NCBI GenBank assembly: GCA_037138335.1
Contig: JBAXIO010000018.1
Span: 1 to 64,000, forward strand
Reading direction: 5' to 3'
DNA length: 64,000 nt
Origin: CAIRDP01 sp037138335
GTDB lineage: Bacteria; Bacteroidota; Bacteroidia; Bacteroidales; FEN-979
How positions within the stretch are numbered: the first letter of the stretch is position 1; every line of letters begins with the position of its first letter. The position numbers and the translations under genes are program-made. The notes beneath the pieces were generated by a model. It was given only the letters and a program-made list of their open reading frames with translations, made no database searches and was not told where the DNA came from. Shown here one piece after another: positions 51,752 to 60,751 of this stretch.

Positions 51752-54700
51752 TCAGTTCCCTATTTTTAAAAAATATTCAGAAGCCTTAGTCTTATAATAA
51801 TAGTTTACCGGCGCAGGTGCAAAATTAATAACATCTTTTCCTCCGCTCTTACTTCTCTTATACTCTAAATTCGCATTAGGGTTACTTATTGCTCGGGTTT
51901 TCGCTTCAGTGGCTTCTCTTTGTTCCTGCTTCTCCCTTTGTTGTTCTGCTTTCTCCGATTCAAGCATCCTGGTAACGATCTTTTCCTGCCTGTTGAATGT
52001 TTCCTGTGAAATTCTCCTGTTTAATATATCCTGTTCATTCTTCTCCAGATCTTCTATGACAGAATTCAGTAATTCATCTCCCTTGCTGCCACTTTCCTTC
52101 AACCCGTTCTCATAATCCTGCAGCGCCTGCCTTATGGCTTCCTGCTGGGCAACCATCTGGCCAATCTCCTTGTTCAGGCTTTCTTCCTCACCCCTGGATC
52201 CCTGCTTGCCCTTTTTTGCATTATTAAGGCTTTGTTTCATTTTTTCAAGGCGGCTTTTCATTTCCTGTTGGACCTGCCTCATGGAATTTAAACTCTTCTT
52301 TCCGCCCTGTTTGCTCGGTTTTTTGCATGCTTTGGTTCCGGCCTTCATTTTCATGTTGTCTACCTGGGCATCCATTTGTTTCAACACTTCATCCAGCAAT
52401 AAAGATAGATCATTTATTCCTGTCATGGCATACTGTTGCCTTGCCATTGCATCAGGCAATAATCTCTCACCAAGCGAAACTTCCGAAAATGACAGATTTT
52501 CCTTAACCATACTAACTTCTTTTATGATTATACTTTTCAGCATAACCTCTCTCCTGGAAATTTTATTTAAGGTGTCCTCCAGGTTTTTAAATTTATCCCT
52601 GATTGCCTTTTGGTCTTCAATGAGTTGCAGGTATTTCGGATCATTTCTATTAATAAACGAAGTCCTTAGGAGAAGCTCTTCCTGCTGAAACGACAATTGA
52701 TTTAAATTCTGCAATAAGAGTTTCAAAGCTTCAGCATCTTCCTCCTGAGATTCCTCTTCCGACGATTCCTGCATCTGGTCAATCTTATCGGCAAGTTCTT
52801 TCATCTCCTGCGATGTCTTCTTTTGGCTCTTTGATGCGTCGTCCATTTTGCCCGACTTCATCAATTGCTCATTTGCATCAAGTTGCTTTGAGATTTCCTG
52901 CCTGTCAGTTTCAGTGCTCATCAAGTCAGGTGCATTCTCCATCTCTTTGCCCTGCTTATCAAGCTCGTCAAATTTTTTACTGATTGTGTCAAACTTTTTT
53001 TGAATCTCTTTCTGGCCATCGGCCAGCTCTGCACTGCTCTTTTTTTGCTCCCTGGTTCTCTCTGCCATCTTCTTTTGCTCTTCAGAAAGGGCTTTCAGGT
53101 CGCTTGAGTTCTGTTCAAGCTTCCTTTCAAATTCTATCTGTTTGAACAGTTGCAAATTACGATCCAGTTCCTTTTCCAGCTCCACGTTCATTTGCTTCAT
53201 CCTGGGCAACAAATTGCTCAATTTTTCCTTGTCCATTTGATTAAGCAAATCCTTCATTTCCTTCATGGTCTTTTTCATCTCCTCTGTAAGAAGCTGATTA
53301 GTCAGATCATTCAGCTTCCTCTGCTTTTCAACTATGCGTTCGCTTGTTTTCAGGTATTCATTTTCATTCCTGATGTTTTCTTCATTCTTCTTCTTAAAAT
53401 CAGACACCTGCTTCTGGATCCTTTCATTTGCTTTAAGAACTTCTTCCAGCTTCCTTTTTTCCTTCCACGATACATCATTCTGGTCGACCATTCTCTTGTT
53501 AATCTCCTCGAGAGATTTCGAAATGTCTTTCGACTCCCTGATGCTTTGATTCAATTCCCTTTTTAAATTCTCTTCATTCTTTTCAGTCGTTTCAGCCATT
53601 TGTTCCAGGGATGGAATTTCGAAGGTCATGGGCATTGTTTTAGCTGATTTCGGGCCCCGGATGCCGTCATTATCCCAAATCTCGAAATAATATGAGTACT
53701 TATCGCCCGGCTTTATTTCTATATCGGCAAGCTCCAGGGCATAATAATAAACCTGTGAAGGGCTGTTTTTGTCGATTTTTAAATTCTCCGTTTTCTTTAA
53801 ACTGAAAACACTGTCGGGTTGGCCTTTTCCCATAAGGTAAAAAACCAGCTTTGTAAATCCGTAATCGTCTTTTATCGTCCCCTGTAAAAACAATTTGCTC
53901 GTGCTGGCCGAGTCCCTTGTTTCCTTAAGGCTGATTTCGGGGAAAGCGTCCTTTATCACTGTAATTGAATATTTCAGGGAATCAGATTTCCTTATATAGC
54001 TGTTCTCCTGGAAGATGGAATAAGCAACTGATTCAAAAACGCGTTTTGAACAGGAAAACACATTGGAAGCCTTTTTTTCAAGATTAATCTCTTCGGACGG
54101 CATCTTAAATTTTACCGCAGAAACATCACGGGTATAAATATTCCAGGTAATTAATGTGCCTTCAGGAATGATAAAGTCCCCGATGTTATTCAGGGTTTCT
54201 GTAGGCTTTCCTGTATATTCCGGGTAGTCGCAGCGCGCCTCAAAATTTAAAATGATCGGCTTTGGATATACAGAGATGGTATACTCTTCGGTTTCCTTGT
54301 CATCGGCAACCATAGTGAACCTGGTGTCTGACTGCAGGGATTTGAAAGAAAAAGTATAGTAAACCAGGTTTTCACGTTTCATTGTAAACGTTGATCCTCC
54401 TGTTTTTAAAAGTACTTCATCGGGAATTTCATCTCCTTTGACTTCAACCCTCAGGGTAAAATCATCCTGCTGCATTGCTTTAAGTTCTTTATTCAGGATA
54501 ACCAGCCTGAACAGGGCAGGAGGGGAGAACCTGGAGTTGTATTTTATAAGCCTTAATGCAGGATCCGAAACAATACCCGGAGAAATAAGTAACAGTAAAA
54601 ATAAAATGAATAAAGGGGGCAGGGCGTATTTCAGGTACCTCAGGTTTTTTCTCAGGTTGATCACGGCCGTGAAAGGAACTGGTTTCAACTTCCTGATCCT

Positions 54701-55102
54701 TTGATCAATGCTGGCTATAATCAGGTCGATGTTCCCGGGCAGTTCGCCTTTCTGGTCCATCAGCTGAAGGGTATTAAGCAGCTTATCCCTGATCTCACTG
54801 AAATGATCACCAATCATAGAGGCTGCCTGTTCCCGGCTTAATATTTTCCCAACCCGCAGAAATTTCAGAAGTGGTCGTAATACAAGCACTCCAAGTAAGA
54901 TCACCGCGGTTGAAATGTAAAAGTATACAAGGATGATGCGGGCCAGGGAGGGAAAATAACTGAAATACTCCAGAAGGATTTCCAGAAGGAACAGAGCAAC
55001 AAGCACGGCAAGGCTGATCAATGCCCCCCTGATAATCCTGTTTTTATAGTATTTCCTGGTAAACTCGTTGAGTTTACTGATCAGGATATTGTCTTCCTCC
55101 AT
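51752..55102 (-). CDS. DUF4175-family membrane protein with long coiled coil
   Basis: A 1116-residue protein. Three hydrophobic helices at about 25-50, 55-80 and 155-175 are followed by an extracytoplasmic Ig-like region (about 190-480) and then a very long Lys/Glu/Gln-rich helical section (about 490-1090) with heptad patterns. The Ig-like part and overall shape match the DUF4175 proteins widespread in Bacteroidota. Function is not established; a role in cell-envelope structure is often assumed. It is first in the unit with the RsbW-like gene and ybeY. A -7 box on the minus strand lies 91 bases upstream. Confidence 0.8.
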   Translation of the reverse strand: MEEDNILISKLNEFTRKYYKNRIIRGALISLAVLVALFLLEILLEYFSYFPSLARIILVYFYISTAVILLGVLVLRPLLKFLRVGKILSREQAASMIGDHFSEIRDKLLNTLQLMDQKGELPGNIDLIIASIDQRIRKLKPVPFTAVINLRKNLRYLKYALPPLFILFLLLLISPGIVSDPALRLIKYNSRFSPPALFRLVILNKELKAMQQDDFTLRVEVKGDEIPDEVLLKTGGSTFTMKRENLVYYTFSFKSLQSDTRFTMVADDKETEEYTISVYPKPIILNFEARCDYPEYTGKPTETLNNIGDFIIPEGTLITWNIYTRDVSAVKFKMPSEEINLEKKASNVFSCSKRVFESVAYSIFQENSYIRKSDSLKYSITVIKDAFPEISLKETRDSASTSKLFLQGTIKDDYGFTKLVFYLMGKGQPDSVFSLKKTENLKIDKNSPSQVYYYALELADIEIKPGDKYSYYFEIWDNDGIRGPKSAKTMPMTFEIPSLEQMAETTEKNEENLKRELNQSIRESKDISKSLEEINKRMVDQNDVSWKEKRKLEEVLKANERIQKQVSDFKKKNEENIRNENEYLKTSERIVEKQRKLNDLTNQLLTEEMKKTMKEMKDLLNQMDKEKLSNLLPRMKQMNVELEKELDRNLQLFKQIEFERKLEQNSSDLKALSEEQKKMAERTREQKKSSAELADGQKEIQKKFDTISKKFDELDKQGKEMENAPDLMSTETDRQEISKQLDANEQLMKSGKMDDASKSQKKTSQEMKELADKIDQMQESSEEESQEEDAEALKLLLQNLNQLSFQQEELLLRTSFINRNDPKYLQLIEDQKAIRDKFKNLEDTLNKISRREVMLKSIIIKEVSMVKENLSFSEVSLGERLLPDAMARQQYAMTGINDLSLLLDEVLKQMDAQVDNMKMKAGTKACKKPSKQGGKKSLNSMRQVQQEMKSRLEKMKQSLNNAKKGKQGSRGEEESLNKEIGQMVAQQEAIRQALQDYENGLKESGSKGDELLNSVIEDLEKNEQDILNRRISQETFNRQEKIVTRMLESEKAEQQREKQEQREATEAKTRAISNPNANLEYKRSKSGGKDVINFAPAPVNYYYKTKASEYFLKIGN

Positions 55103-55192
55103 TAAGCTTTATCTTGTCCCCTTTTACTTCCCTTATCAGGGATTATCCACTGCGACATCAGCATTAACGATAAGCCCGGGGGATTTATGGTG

Positions 55193-55200
55193 CAAAGTTA
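55193..55200 (-). promoter_or_regulatory. -7 box of the DUF4175-ybeY unit
   Basis: TAACTTTG on the minus strand matches TAnnTTTG, with start near 55186 and a leader of about 85 bases. It forms an inverted pair with the gltX box at 55231. Confidence 0.5.
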
Positions 55201-55230
55201 CGAAAATGCGTACCTTACAGTATATAACCT

Positions 55231-55238
55231 TAACTTTG
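55231..55238 (+). promoter_or_regulatory. -7 box of gltX
   Basis: TAACTTTG matches TAnnTTTG. Predicted start near 55245 leaves about 17 bases before the ATG at 55262 and excludes the longer frame from 55187. Confidence 0.55.
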
Positions 55239-55261
55239 CTTTCCCAAAACCTAATTACAGA

Positions 55262-56785
55262 ATGGAAACTTCAGGAATACGGGTTCGTTTTGCTCCAAGC
55301 CCGACAGGACCCTTGCATCTTGGCGGTGTTCGTACGGCCTTATACAATTATCTGTTTGCCCGTAAATTCAATGGCAGTTTTATTCTCAGGATTGAAGATA
55401 CTGACCAGAACAGGTTTGTTCCCGGTGCCGAGGAATATATCATTAAATCCCTGCAATGGTGCGGGCTGGAATTTGATGAGGGTGTAATGCAGGGAGGCCC
55501 TTATGCTCCCTACCGCCAGTCGGAAAGATCGGGGATTTATAAAGACTATGTCAACATACTCCTTGAGAAGAACCATGCTTACCTTGCTTTCGACACTGCT
55601 GCTGATTTAGAAGATGCAAGGACTAAACTATCGCAAGGCCATGATCAGTTCCAATACGGGATCAAGACCAGGATGCAGATGAAAAACAGTCTTTCAATGA
55701 CTGCGGATGAGGTCAGGTCGAGGATTGACAGGGGAGACCGCTATGTGATCCGCATACTGATTCCCGAAAATCAAATGGTTGTTTTCCATGACCTGATCAG
55801 GGGAGAGGTCAATGTGCACACCGATACCCTCGACGATAAAGTCCTTTTTAAATCCGACGGTTTGCCTACTTACCATCTTGCAAACGTTGTTGATGACTAC
55901 TTAATGAATATCTCACATGTGATCAGGGGAGAAGAATGGCTTCCATCGGCTCCCATGCATCTGCTGTTATACAGGTTTTTCGGATGGGAAGACAGTATGC
56001 CCCGGTTTGCCCATCTTCCGCTTATCCTGAAACCCGACGGCAACGGAAAACTCAGCAAAAGGGACGGCGACAGGCTGGGGTTCCCTGTTTTTCCCATGGA
56101 ATGGGAAGATCCTTCAACCCATGAAATATCGCACGGATACAGGGAAGACGGTTATCTTCCCCACGCATTCATCAACATGCTTGCCTTACTCGGCTGGAAC
56201 CCCGGCACCGAGCAGGAAATCTTTTCCATTAAAGAACTTACAGAGGCATTTTCCCTTGACCGGATAAACAAATCGGGAGCAAAGTTCGATCCTCCGAAAG
56301 CAAAGTGGTTCAATCATAAATATGTTCAGTTAACACCCGATACTGAGTTATTTTCTTATCTGGAACCATCCTTGCAGGCAAAAGGTATTATAGTCGATCC
56401 TGAATATGTTTTTCAAGTGATCTCACTGATCAAAGAAAGGGTTGAATTGTTACCCGACCTCTGGAAAAATTCAGCTTTGTTCTTCCTGGCCCCTGAATCT
56501 TATGACCAACAGGTCAAACAAAAGATTTGGCAGGAGGGGACGGCTGCCCTTCTTCAGGAGTTTGCAGCAGCTGTAAACAACCTCGAGGTTTTCGATAAAG
56601 ACACCCTGCACAGCCTTGTCCAGGAATTTACAACCGGCAAGAATGTTAAAATGGGACAGCTTATGAACCCGTTACGTTTGCTGGTAGTAGGCTCAAACCA
56701 GGGCCCGGGCATGATGGACATTGCCGCTTTGTTAGGTAAAAAAGAATTGCTGGCAAGAATTACAACAGGATTAAATAAAATCTGA
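55262..56785 (+). CDS. gltX: Glutamate-tRNA ligase
   Basis: Charges tRNA-Glu with glutamate (EC 6.1.1.17). The ATG at 55262 gives METSGIRVRFAPSPTGPLHLGGVRTALYN, with the class I HIGH motif in the form LHLGG. The KMSKS loop is KLSKRDGDRLGFPVFP at about 260. The C-terminal anticodon-binding domain is complete. The length of 507 residues is normal. As glnS is also present, this enzyme is probably discriminating, charging tRNA-Glu only. It has its own promoter and ends at a bidirectional terminator before tRNA-Gln. Confidence 0.95.
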   Translation: METSGIRVRFAPSPTGPLHLGGVRTALYNYLFARKFNGSFILRIEDTDQNRFVPGAEEYIIKSLQWCGLEFDEGVMQGGPYAPYRQSERSGIYKDYVNILLEKNHAYLAFDTAADLEDARTKLSQGHDQFQYGIKTRMQMKNSLSMTADEVRSRIDRGDRYVIRILIPENQMVVFHDLIRGEVNVHTDTLDDKVLFKSDGLPTYHLANVVDDYLMNISHVIRGEEWLPSAPMHLLLYRFFGWEDSMPRFAHLPLILKPDGNGKLSKRDGDRLGFPVFPMEWEDPSTHEISHGYREDGYLPHAFINMLALLGWNPGTEQEIFSIKELTEAFSLDRINKSGAKFDPPKAKWFNHKYVQLTPDTELFSYLEPSLQAKGIIVDPEYVFQVISLIKERVELLPDLWKNSALFFLAPESYDQQVKQKIWQEGTAALLQEFAAAVNNLEVFDKDTLHSLVQEFTTGKNVKMGQLMNPLRLLVVGSNQGPGMMDIAALLGKKELLARITTGLNKI

Positions 56786-56814
56786 ATCTTTTCACATTTC
56801 AAGGCAAAACCACA

Positions 56815-56859
56815 ATAAAAAACCCCAACTAACTGATTGTATGTTAATTGGGGTTTTTT
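56815..56859. terminator. Bidirectional terminator between gltX and tRNA-Gln
   Basis: CCCCAACTAAC (56823-56833) pairs with GTTAATTGGGG (56843-56853) with one mismatch, flanked by A-rich sequence on the left and six T on the right. Both strands read as stem plus U-tract, so it ends gltX on plus and the glnS/tRNA-Gln transcript on minus. Confidence 0.82.
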
Positions 56860-56860
56860 G

Positions 56861-56933
56861 TTGTCCGACTAGGAATCGAACCTAGACTCTTCTGCTCCAG
56901 AGGCAGACGTGTTGCCAGTTACACCATCGGACA
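56861..56933 (-). tRNA. tRNA-Gln (anticodon CTG)
   Basis: On the minus strand the 73-base cloverleaf is complete: acceptor TGTCCGA pairing with TCGGACA, D stem GTGT/ACAC, anticodon stem TCTGC/GCAGA around loop CTCTGGA (anticodon CTG), T arm with GGTTCGATTCC, discriminator A. CCA is not encoded. It reads CAG codons. It lies 42 bases after the glnS stop on the same strand. Confidence 0.93.
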
Positions 56934-56975
56934 ATGAGGCTGCAAAATTACTACTCTTGCAGCAAAAATTCAAAT

Positions 56976-58673
56976 TTATTTGGTTTTTTCTTTAACCCTG
57001 CCGTCCCTTAAAGGCACTATGCAGTTAAACACAAGGTTTTCGGGAGATGAATCATAGTCAACATTATAGTATCCCAGGCGCTCGAATTGATATTTTTGCA
57101 AGGGTGCAGCATCCCTGACCGAAGGCTCCAAATAGCCTGTCCTGATTTGCAGGGAATCGGGATTCAGATAGTCCTTGTAGGTTTTCCCTTCTTCGGCATT
57201 ATCGGGGTTTTCAACCATGAAAAGCCTGTCGTAAACCCTGATTTCAGCTTTTACTGCATGCCGTAACGAAACCCAGTGGAGTGTTCCTTTAACTTTTCGG
57301 TTGCTCTGGGGCATCCCGCTTTTTGTTTCAGGGTCGTATGTACAGTGAATTTCCAGTATCTGTCCGTTTTGGGGGTCCCTTACCACCGATTCACACTTTA
57401 TGATATACGCAGAGCGTAATCTCACTTCCCTCCCGGGGGCAAGCCTGAAGAATTTACCAGGAGGATCTTCCATGAAGTCTTCCTGTTCAATATATAATTC
57501 CTTTGAAAAGGGAACTTTCCTGTTCCCTGCGGAAGGATCTTCGGGGTTATTCACAGCTTCCATTTCTTCGACAAGGTCATCGGGATAGTTGTCAAGGACA
57601 ATTTTCAAGGGGTTAAGAACACCCATGACCCTTGAAGCCCTTTTATTCAGGTCTTCCCTTATGCAAAACTCCAGGAGGTTAATATCAATAACATTATCCC
57701 TCTTGGCCACACCGATGATTTCGGCAAAGTTCCTGATAGATTCGGGGGTATAGCCCCTTCTGCGCAAGCCGCATATCGTCGGCATCCGGGGATCATCCCA
57801 TCCGCTTACATACTTATCCTGGACAAGCTCCAAAAGCTTTCTTTTGCTCATCACGGTAAAGCTTAGGTTCAGGCGGGCAAACTCGATCTGGCGGGGAGCA
57901 TAGATACCGATCTCCTGGATCAGCCAGTCATAAAAGGGCCTGTGGACCTCGAACTCCAGGGTACATATTGAGTGTGTGATCTTTTCAATGGAATCTGACT
58001 GCCCGTGGGCGAAATCGTACATGGGATAAATACACCACATATCTCCGGTACGGTGATGTGAAGTATGAATGATACGGTATATGATGGGATCACGCATATG
58101 CATGTTTGGTGATGCCATGTCAATTTTGGCCCTCAGGACCCTGGCCCCGTCGGGAAATTCCCCGGCCCGCATACGCGCAAACAAATCCAGGTTTTCGCCA
58201 ACCGTCCTGTTCCTGAACGGGCTTTCTTTTCCCGGACGGGTAGGAGTGCCCCTGGTCTCACTTATCTCCTCTGCGCTCATGTCGCATACATAGGCCTTCC
58301 CTTTGCGTATCAGGATCAGCGCAAACTCATAAAGCTGTTCAAAATAGTCGGAGGCGTAAAATTCCCTGTCTTCCCAGTCAAAACCCAGCCAACGAACATC
58401 CTCCTTGATGGAATCAACATATTCCACGTCTTCCTTTACCGGATTGGTATCGTCGAAACGCAGGTTTGTCTTCCCGTTGTATTTATTTCCCAACCCGAAA
58501 TTAAGGCAGATCGATTTGGCATGCCCGATATGCAGGTATCCGTTAGGCTCAGGAGGAAACCGGGTATGCACCCTGCTTTCATTCTTGCCTGCCCTTAGGT
58601 CTTCCTCTATTATTTCCTCAATAAAATTCAGCGATCGGGCCGGGATTTCCTCTTTCTTTAAATTCTCTTCCAT
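56976..58673 (-). CDS. glnS: Glutamine-tRNA ligase
   Basis: Charges tRNA-Gln directly (EC 6.1.1.18), so this organism does not depend on the amidotransferase route for Gln-tRNA. The ATG at 58673 starts MEENLKKEEIPARSLNFIEEIIEEDL; a -7 box implies transcription from about 58709, after the alternative ATG at 58718. HIGH motif: PPEPNGYLHIGHAKS; KMSKS form: VMSKRKLLELV. The anticodon-binding beta barrels extend to the end. The length of 565 residues is normal. The gene for its substrate, tRNA-Gln, follows 42 bases downstream. Confidence 0.95.
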   Translation of the reverse strand: MEENLKKEEIPARSLNFIEEIIEEDLRAGKNESRVHTRFPPEPNGYLHIGHAKSICLNFGLGNKYNGKTNLRFDDTNPVKEDVEYVDSIKEDVRWLGFDWEDREFYASDYFEQLYEFALILIRKGKAYVCDMSAEEISETRGTPTRPGKESPFRNRTVGENLDLFARMRAGEFPDGARVLRAKIDMASPNMHMRDPIIYRIIHTSHHRTGDMWCIYPMYDFAHGQSDSIEKITHSICTLEFEVHRPFYDWLIQEIGIYAPRQIEFARLNLSFTVMSKRKLLELVQDKYVSGWDDPRMPTICGLRRRGYTPESIRNFAEIIGVAKRDNVIDINLLEFCIREDLNKRASRVMGVLNPLKIVLDNYPDDLVEEMEAVNNPEDPSAGNRKVPFSKELYIEQEDFMEDPPGKFFRLAPGREVRLRSAYIIKCESVVRDPQNGQILEIHCTYDPETKSGMPQSNRKVKGTLHWVSLRHAVKAEIRVYDRLFMVENPDNAEEGKTYKDYLNPDSLQIRTGYLEPSVRDAAPLQKYQFERLGYYNVDYDSSPENLVFNCIVPLRDGRVKEKTK

Positions 58674-58715
58674 TATATTGTCCGTATTATTTCTTCCGCT
58701 TTGCGAAAGAGCCTG

Positions 58716-58723
58716 CAAAGCTA
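58716..58723 (-). promoter_or_regulatory. -7 box of glnS
   Basis: TAGCTTTG on the minus strand matches TAnnTTTG; start near 58709 with a leader of about 36 bases. No clear -33 element. Confidence 0.5.
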
Positions 58724-58809
58724 CTGAAAAATAGGAAAATCGTAGAGAATTGCACTGATTTTAATAATTTAGCAGGCTGTCGGAGCATGTTAATAATCTG
58801 AATAATACT

Positions 58810-59169
58810 ATGGGTAAAATAAGTTTGGATGGAATGGAGTTTTTCGCTTATCACGGTTGTTTTAAGGAAGAACAGTTGATAGGGACAAGGTTTATTGTCG
58901 ACCTGAGTGTTGAAACCGATACAACGGCAGCGGAGCTGAGCGACCATCTGCAGGATACAGTAAATTATGTGACCCTTTACAATGCCGTGAAAACCGAAAT
59001 GGAGCAAAAGTCCCATCTTCTTGAGCATGTGTCAGCTCGTATCATCCATTCCCTGGGTACTAAGTTTCCCGTTATTACCGGCCTTGAGCTTAAAGTTTCC
59101 AAACTGAACCCGCCGGTAGGAGGGAAGATGAAGCAGATCAGTTTCAGCACTTCCTGGAACCGCAAATGA
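58810..59169 (+). CDS. folB: Dihydroneopterin aldolase
   Basis: Cleaves dihydroneopterin to 6-hydroxymethyl-dihydropterin in folate synthesis (EC 4.1.2.25). The 119-residue protein has the FolB pattern: GMEFFAYHGCFKEEQLIGTRFIVDLSV with the catalytic Glu and Tyr region, DTVNYVTLYNAVKTEME, LLEHVSARIIHSLG and VSKLNPPVGGKMKQISF. It is complete, alone, and divergent from glnS. Confidence 0.92.
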   Translation: MGKISLDGMEFFAYHGCFKEEQLIGTRFIVDLSVETDTTAAELSDHLQDTVNYVTLYNAVKTEMEQKSHLLEHVSARIIHSLGTKFPVITGLELKVSKLNPPVGGKMKQISFSTSWNRK

Positions 59170-59208
59170 AACAGGCTGCCCCGCTTATGACATATGAAAC
59201 AGGAATTC

Positions 59209-59234
59209 ATTCGTAAATCGTACTTCGTAAATCG
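59209..59234 (+). repeat. Short direct repeat upstream of tRNA-Cys
   Basis: TTCGTAAATCG occurs at 59210-59220 and again at 59224-59234, with a related CGCAAATC after it. It lies just upstream of the tRNA-Cys -7 box. Low-complexity repeats of this kind are common in Bacteroidota intergenic DNA; role unknown. Confidence 0.5.
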
Positions 59235-59245
59235 CAAATCTTTTT

Positions 59246-59253
59246 TACCTTTG
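59246..59253 (+). promoter_or_regulatory. -7 box of tRNA-Cys
   Basis: TACCTTTG matches TAnnTTTG, with start near 59260, about 11 bases before the mature tRNA 5' end. Confidence 0.55.
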
Positions 59254-59270
59254 CACTCCCTTATCAACAG

Positions 59271-59341
59271 GGTATCGTGGCCGAGTGGCTAGGCAGAGGT
59301 CTGCAAAACCTCGTACAGCGGTTCGACTCCGCTCGATACCT
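59271..59341 (+). tRNA. tRNA-Cys (anticodon GCA)
   Basis: A 71-base cloverleaf: acceptor GGTATCG/CGATACC, D arm with GAGTGGCTAGGC, anticodon stem GAGGT/ACCTC around loop CTGCAAA (anticodon GCA), T arm GCGGTTCGACTCCGC, and discriminator T as expected for Cys. CCA is not encoded. Confidence 0.94.
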
Positions 59342-59347
59342 CAGGAT

Positions 59348-59385
59348 AAAAAGGCTGTTCCGGGTTCCGAAACAGCCTTTTTTTA
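59348..59385. terminator. Terminator after tRNA-Cys, overlapping the end of mreD
   Basis: AAAAAGGCTGTT (59348-59359) pairs exactly with AACAGCCTTTTT (59371-59382), loop of 11 bases, followed by T. It ends tRNA-Cys; its last bases abut the mreD stop (59383-59385), and the A-run gives a U-tract on the minus strand too. Confidence 0.85.
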
Positions 59386-59901
59386 TTTTTCCCTGGGATA
59401 AAGAAGATATTCGCTGATCATAACGAGAAGAAGGGTAAACGTGCCGCTCAATATCATTCTGAAAAAAGTCCTGAAAAATTCGGCAAAGCGGAAAGCTTCC
59501 AGGTAAAACAGAACAAAATGATGGACCAGGATAAGGCTTATGGAATAATAAAGGAACCATTTCAGCCCCTGGTTTTTAAGGGAGGGGTAGTTTCCGACAA
59601 GAGAATCGGGGCCGGATGAGATCCACCGGATAACAAACGGACGGGCATAGGCCATGGCAAGGCAGGCCGAAATATTCAGGCCGGGCGTATTGCTGAAAAT
59701 ATCCACCCCTGCGCCCAATAAAAACGCGAGTAAGAGCAATAAGCCCCCCGGAATTTCAAAAGGGAGAAGAAGAATAAAATAAATGTAAAAATAAGGATTG
59801 ATAAATCCTCCAAGATAAATGTTGTCCAGGATAAATACCTGGAGCAGGATAAGCAGGAAGAACCTCAAAATGTTATAAAATATCACTTTTGATGTCGTCA
59901 T
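59383..59901 (-). CDS. mreD: Rod shape-determining protein MreD
   Basis: A 172-residue membrane protein with about five helices, matching MreD in position and character (NILRFFLLILLQVFILDNIYLGGFINPYFYIYFILLLPFEIPG). MreD is part of the elongasome that guides lateral wall synthesis. It is last of purH-mreB-mreC-mreD, 10 bases after mreC. Sequence conservation of MreD is low, so context carries weight here. Confidence 0.87.
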   Translation of the reverse strand: MTTSKVIFYNILRFFLLILLQVFILDNIYLGGFINPYFYIYFILLLPFEIPGGLLLLLAFLLGAGVDIFSNTPGLNISACLAMAYARPFVIRWISSGPDSLVGNYPSLKNQGLKWFLYYSISLILVHHFVLFYLEAFRFAEFFRTFFRMILSGTFTLLLVMISEYLLYPREK

Positions 59902-59911
59902 TGCCCCGGGC

Positions 59912-60742
59912 TTATTCGCTTTTAAATGTTGCTTTAAGGTCTTCTTTTTCTTTTCTCATCAGGTCCAGGACGATTTCCACAAATCCAAGACTATTGAAGT
60001 CGGTGCTAAACAATAAGGTGGCTGAATTAAAATTCTCATCATCGGCAACGTTGAAATCACTGATTGTCCCAATGAGGATCCCTTCAGGGAAAATATCCGA
60101 ATTACCGCTGGTAATAATTGTATCGCCCTTTTTCATGTCAACATGTTTCGGAATTTCTTTAACTGTCCCGTACCTGTAATTTCCACCGGGCCATTCAACA
60201 TTCACAAGCTGGTTGTTTTTTTTGAATTTACCCGATATTTTACTGTCTTTGTTCAGCATCGACATGATCCAGCTGAAATGGGGCGAAACGCTGACCACCT
60301 GTCCAACAATTCGGTTTCCGATAATGACACCCATATGGTTTTTCACTCCCTGCAGGCTGCCTTTACTGATCATCAGGAAGTTATTTCTCATGTTCGTGGT
60401 ATTGCTGATGACCTTTGCGCTTATATACCTGTATTGAAGCAGGTATACGGTATCGTTCCTGTAAAAGGAATAGGCGTCGGATTTGTAATAGGCATCAGGC
60501 AGGCGGGAATGCAGTTTGGCCATTTCCTCGACCATGGTCTGGTTGGTCTTCCTGAGGGAAAAATATTCAGAAATATTTCTGAACGTGCTGTTTAAAGCTC
60601 CGGTAAGGTTGCCAAAAATATTATATACCGCCGTATTCTGGTATTCGTTGAAATTAACAAGCAGGCTCAACGATACCGTTTCCAGCAGCAGAAATAATAA
60701 TATGAAATAGTTTGTGCGGAGAAAGACCAGTAAATTCCGCAT
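59912..60742 (-). CDS. mreC: Rod shape-determining protein MreC
   Basis: A 276-residue protein with one N-terminal helix (about 10-30), a coiled coil (about 60-85) and the paired beta domains of MreC (VISNTTNMRNNFLMISKGSLQGVKNHMGVI; later GDTIITSGNSDIFPEGILIG). It links MreB inside the cell with penicillin-binding proteins in the periplasm. It begins nine bases after mreB. Confidence 0.93.
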   Translation of the reverse strand: MRNLLVFLRTNYFILLFLLLETVSLSLLVNFNEYQNTAVYNIFGNLTGALNSTFRNISEYFSLRKTNQTMVEEMAKLHSRLPDAYYKSDAYSFYRNDTVYLLQYRYISAKVISNTTNMRNNFLMISKGSLQGVKNHMGVIIGNRIVGQVVSVSPHFSWIMSMLNKDSKISGKFKKNNQLVNVEWPGGNYRYGTVKEIPKHVDMKKGDTIITSGNSDIFPEGILIGTISDFNVADDENFNSATLLFSTDFNSLGFVEIVLDLMRKEKEDLKATFKSE

Positions 60743-60751
60743 ATAAACTGT

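Noticed and set aside
55143..55151. TTATCCACT as a DnaA box and possible oriC
   Set aside because: A single near-match in a short promoter gap, with no cluster of boxes or long AT-rich unwinding region.
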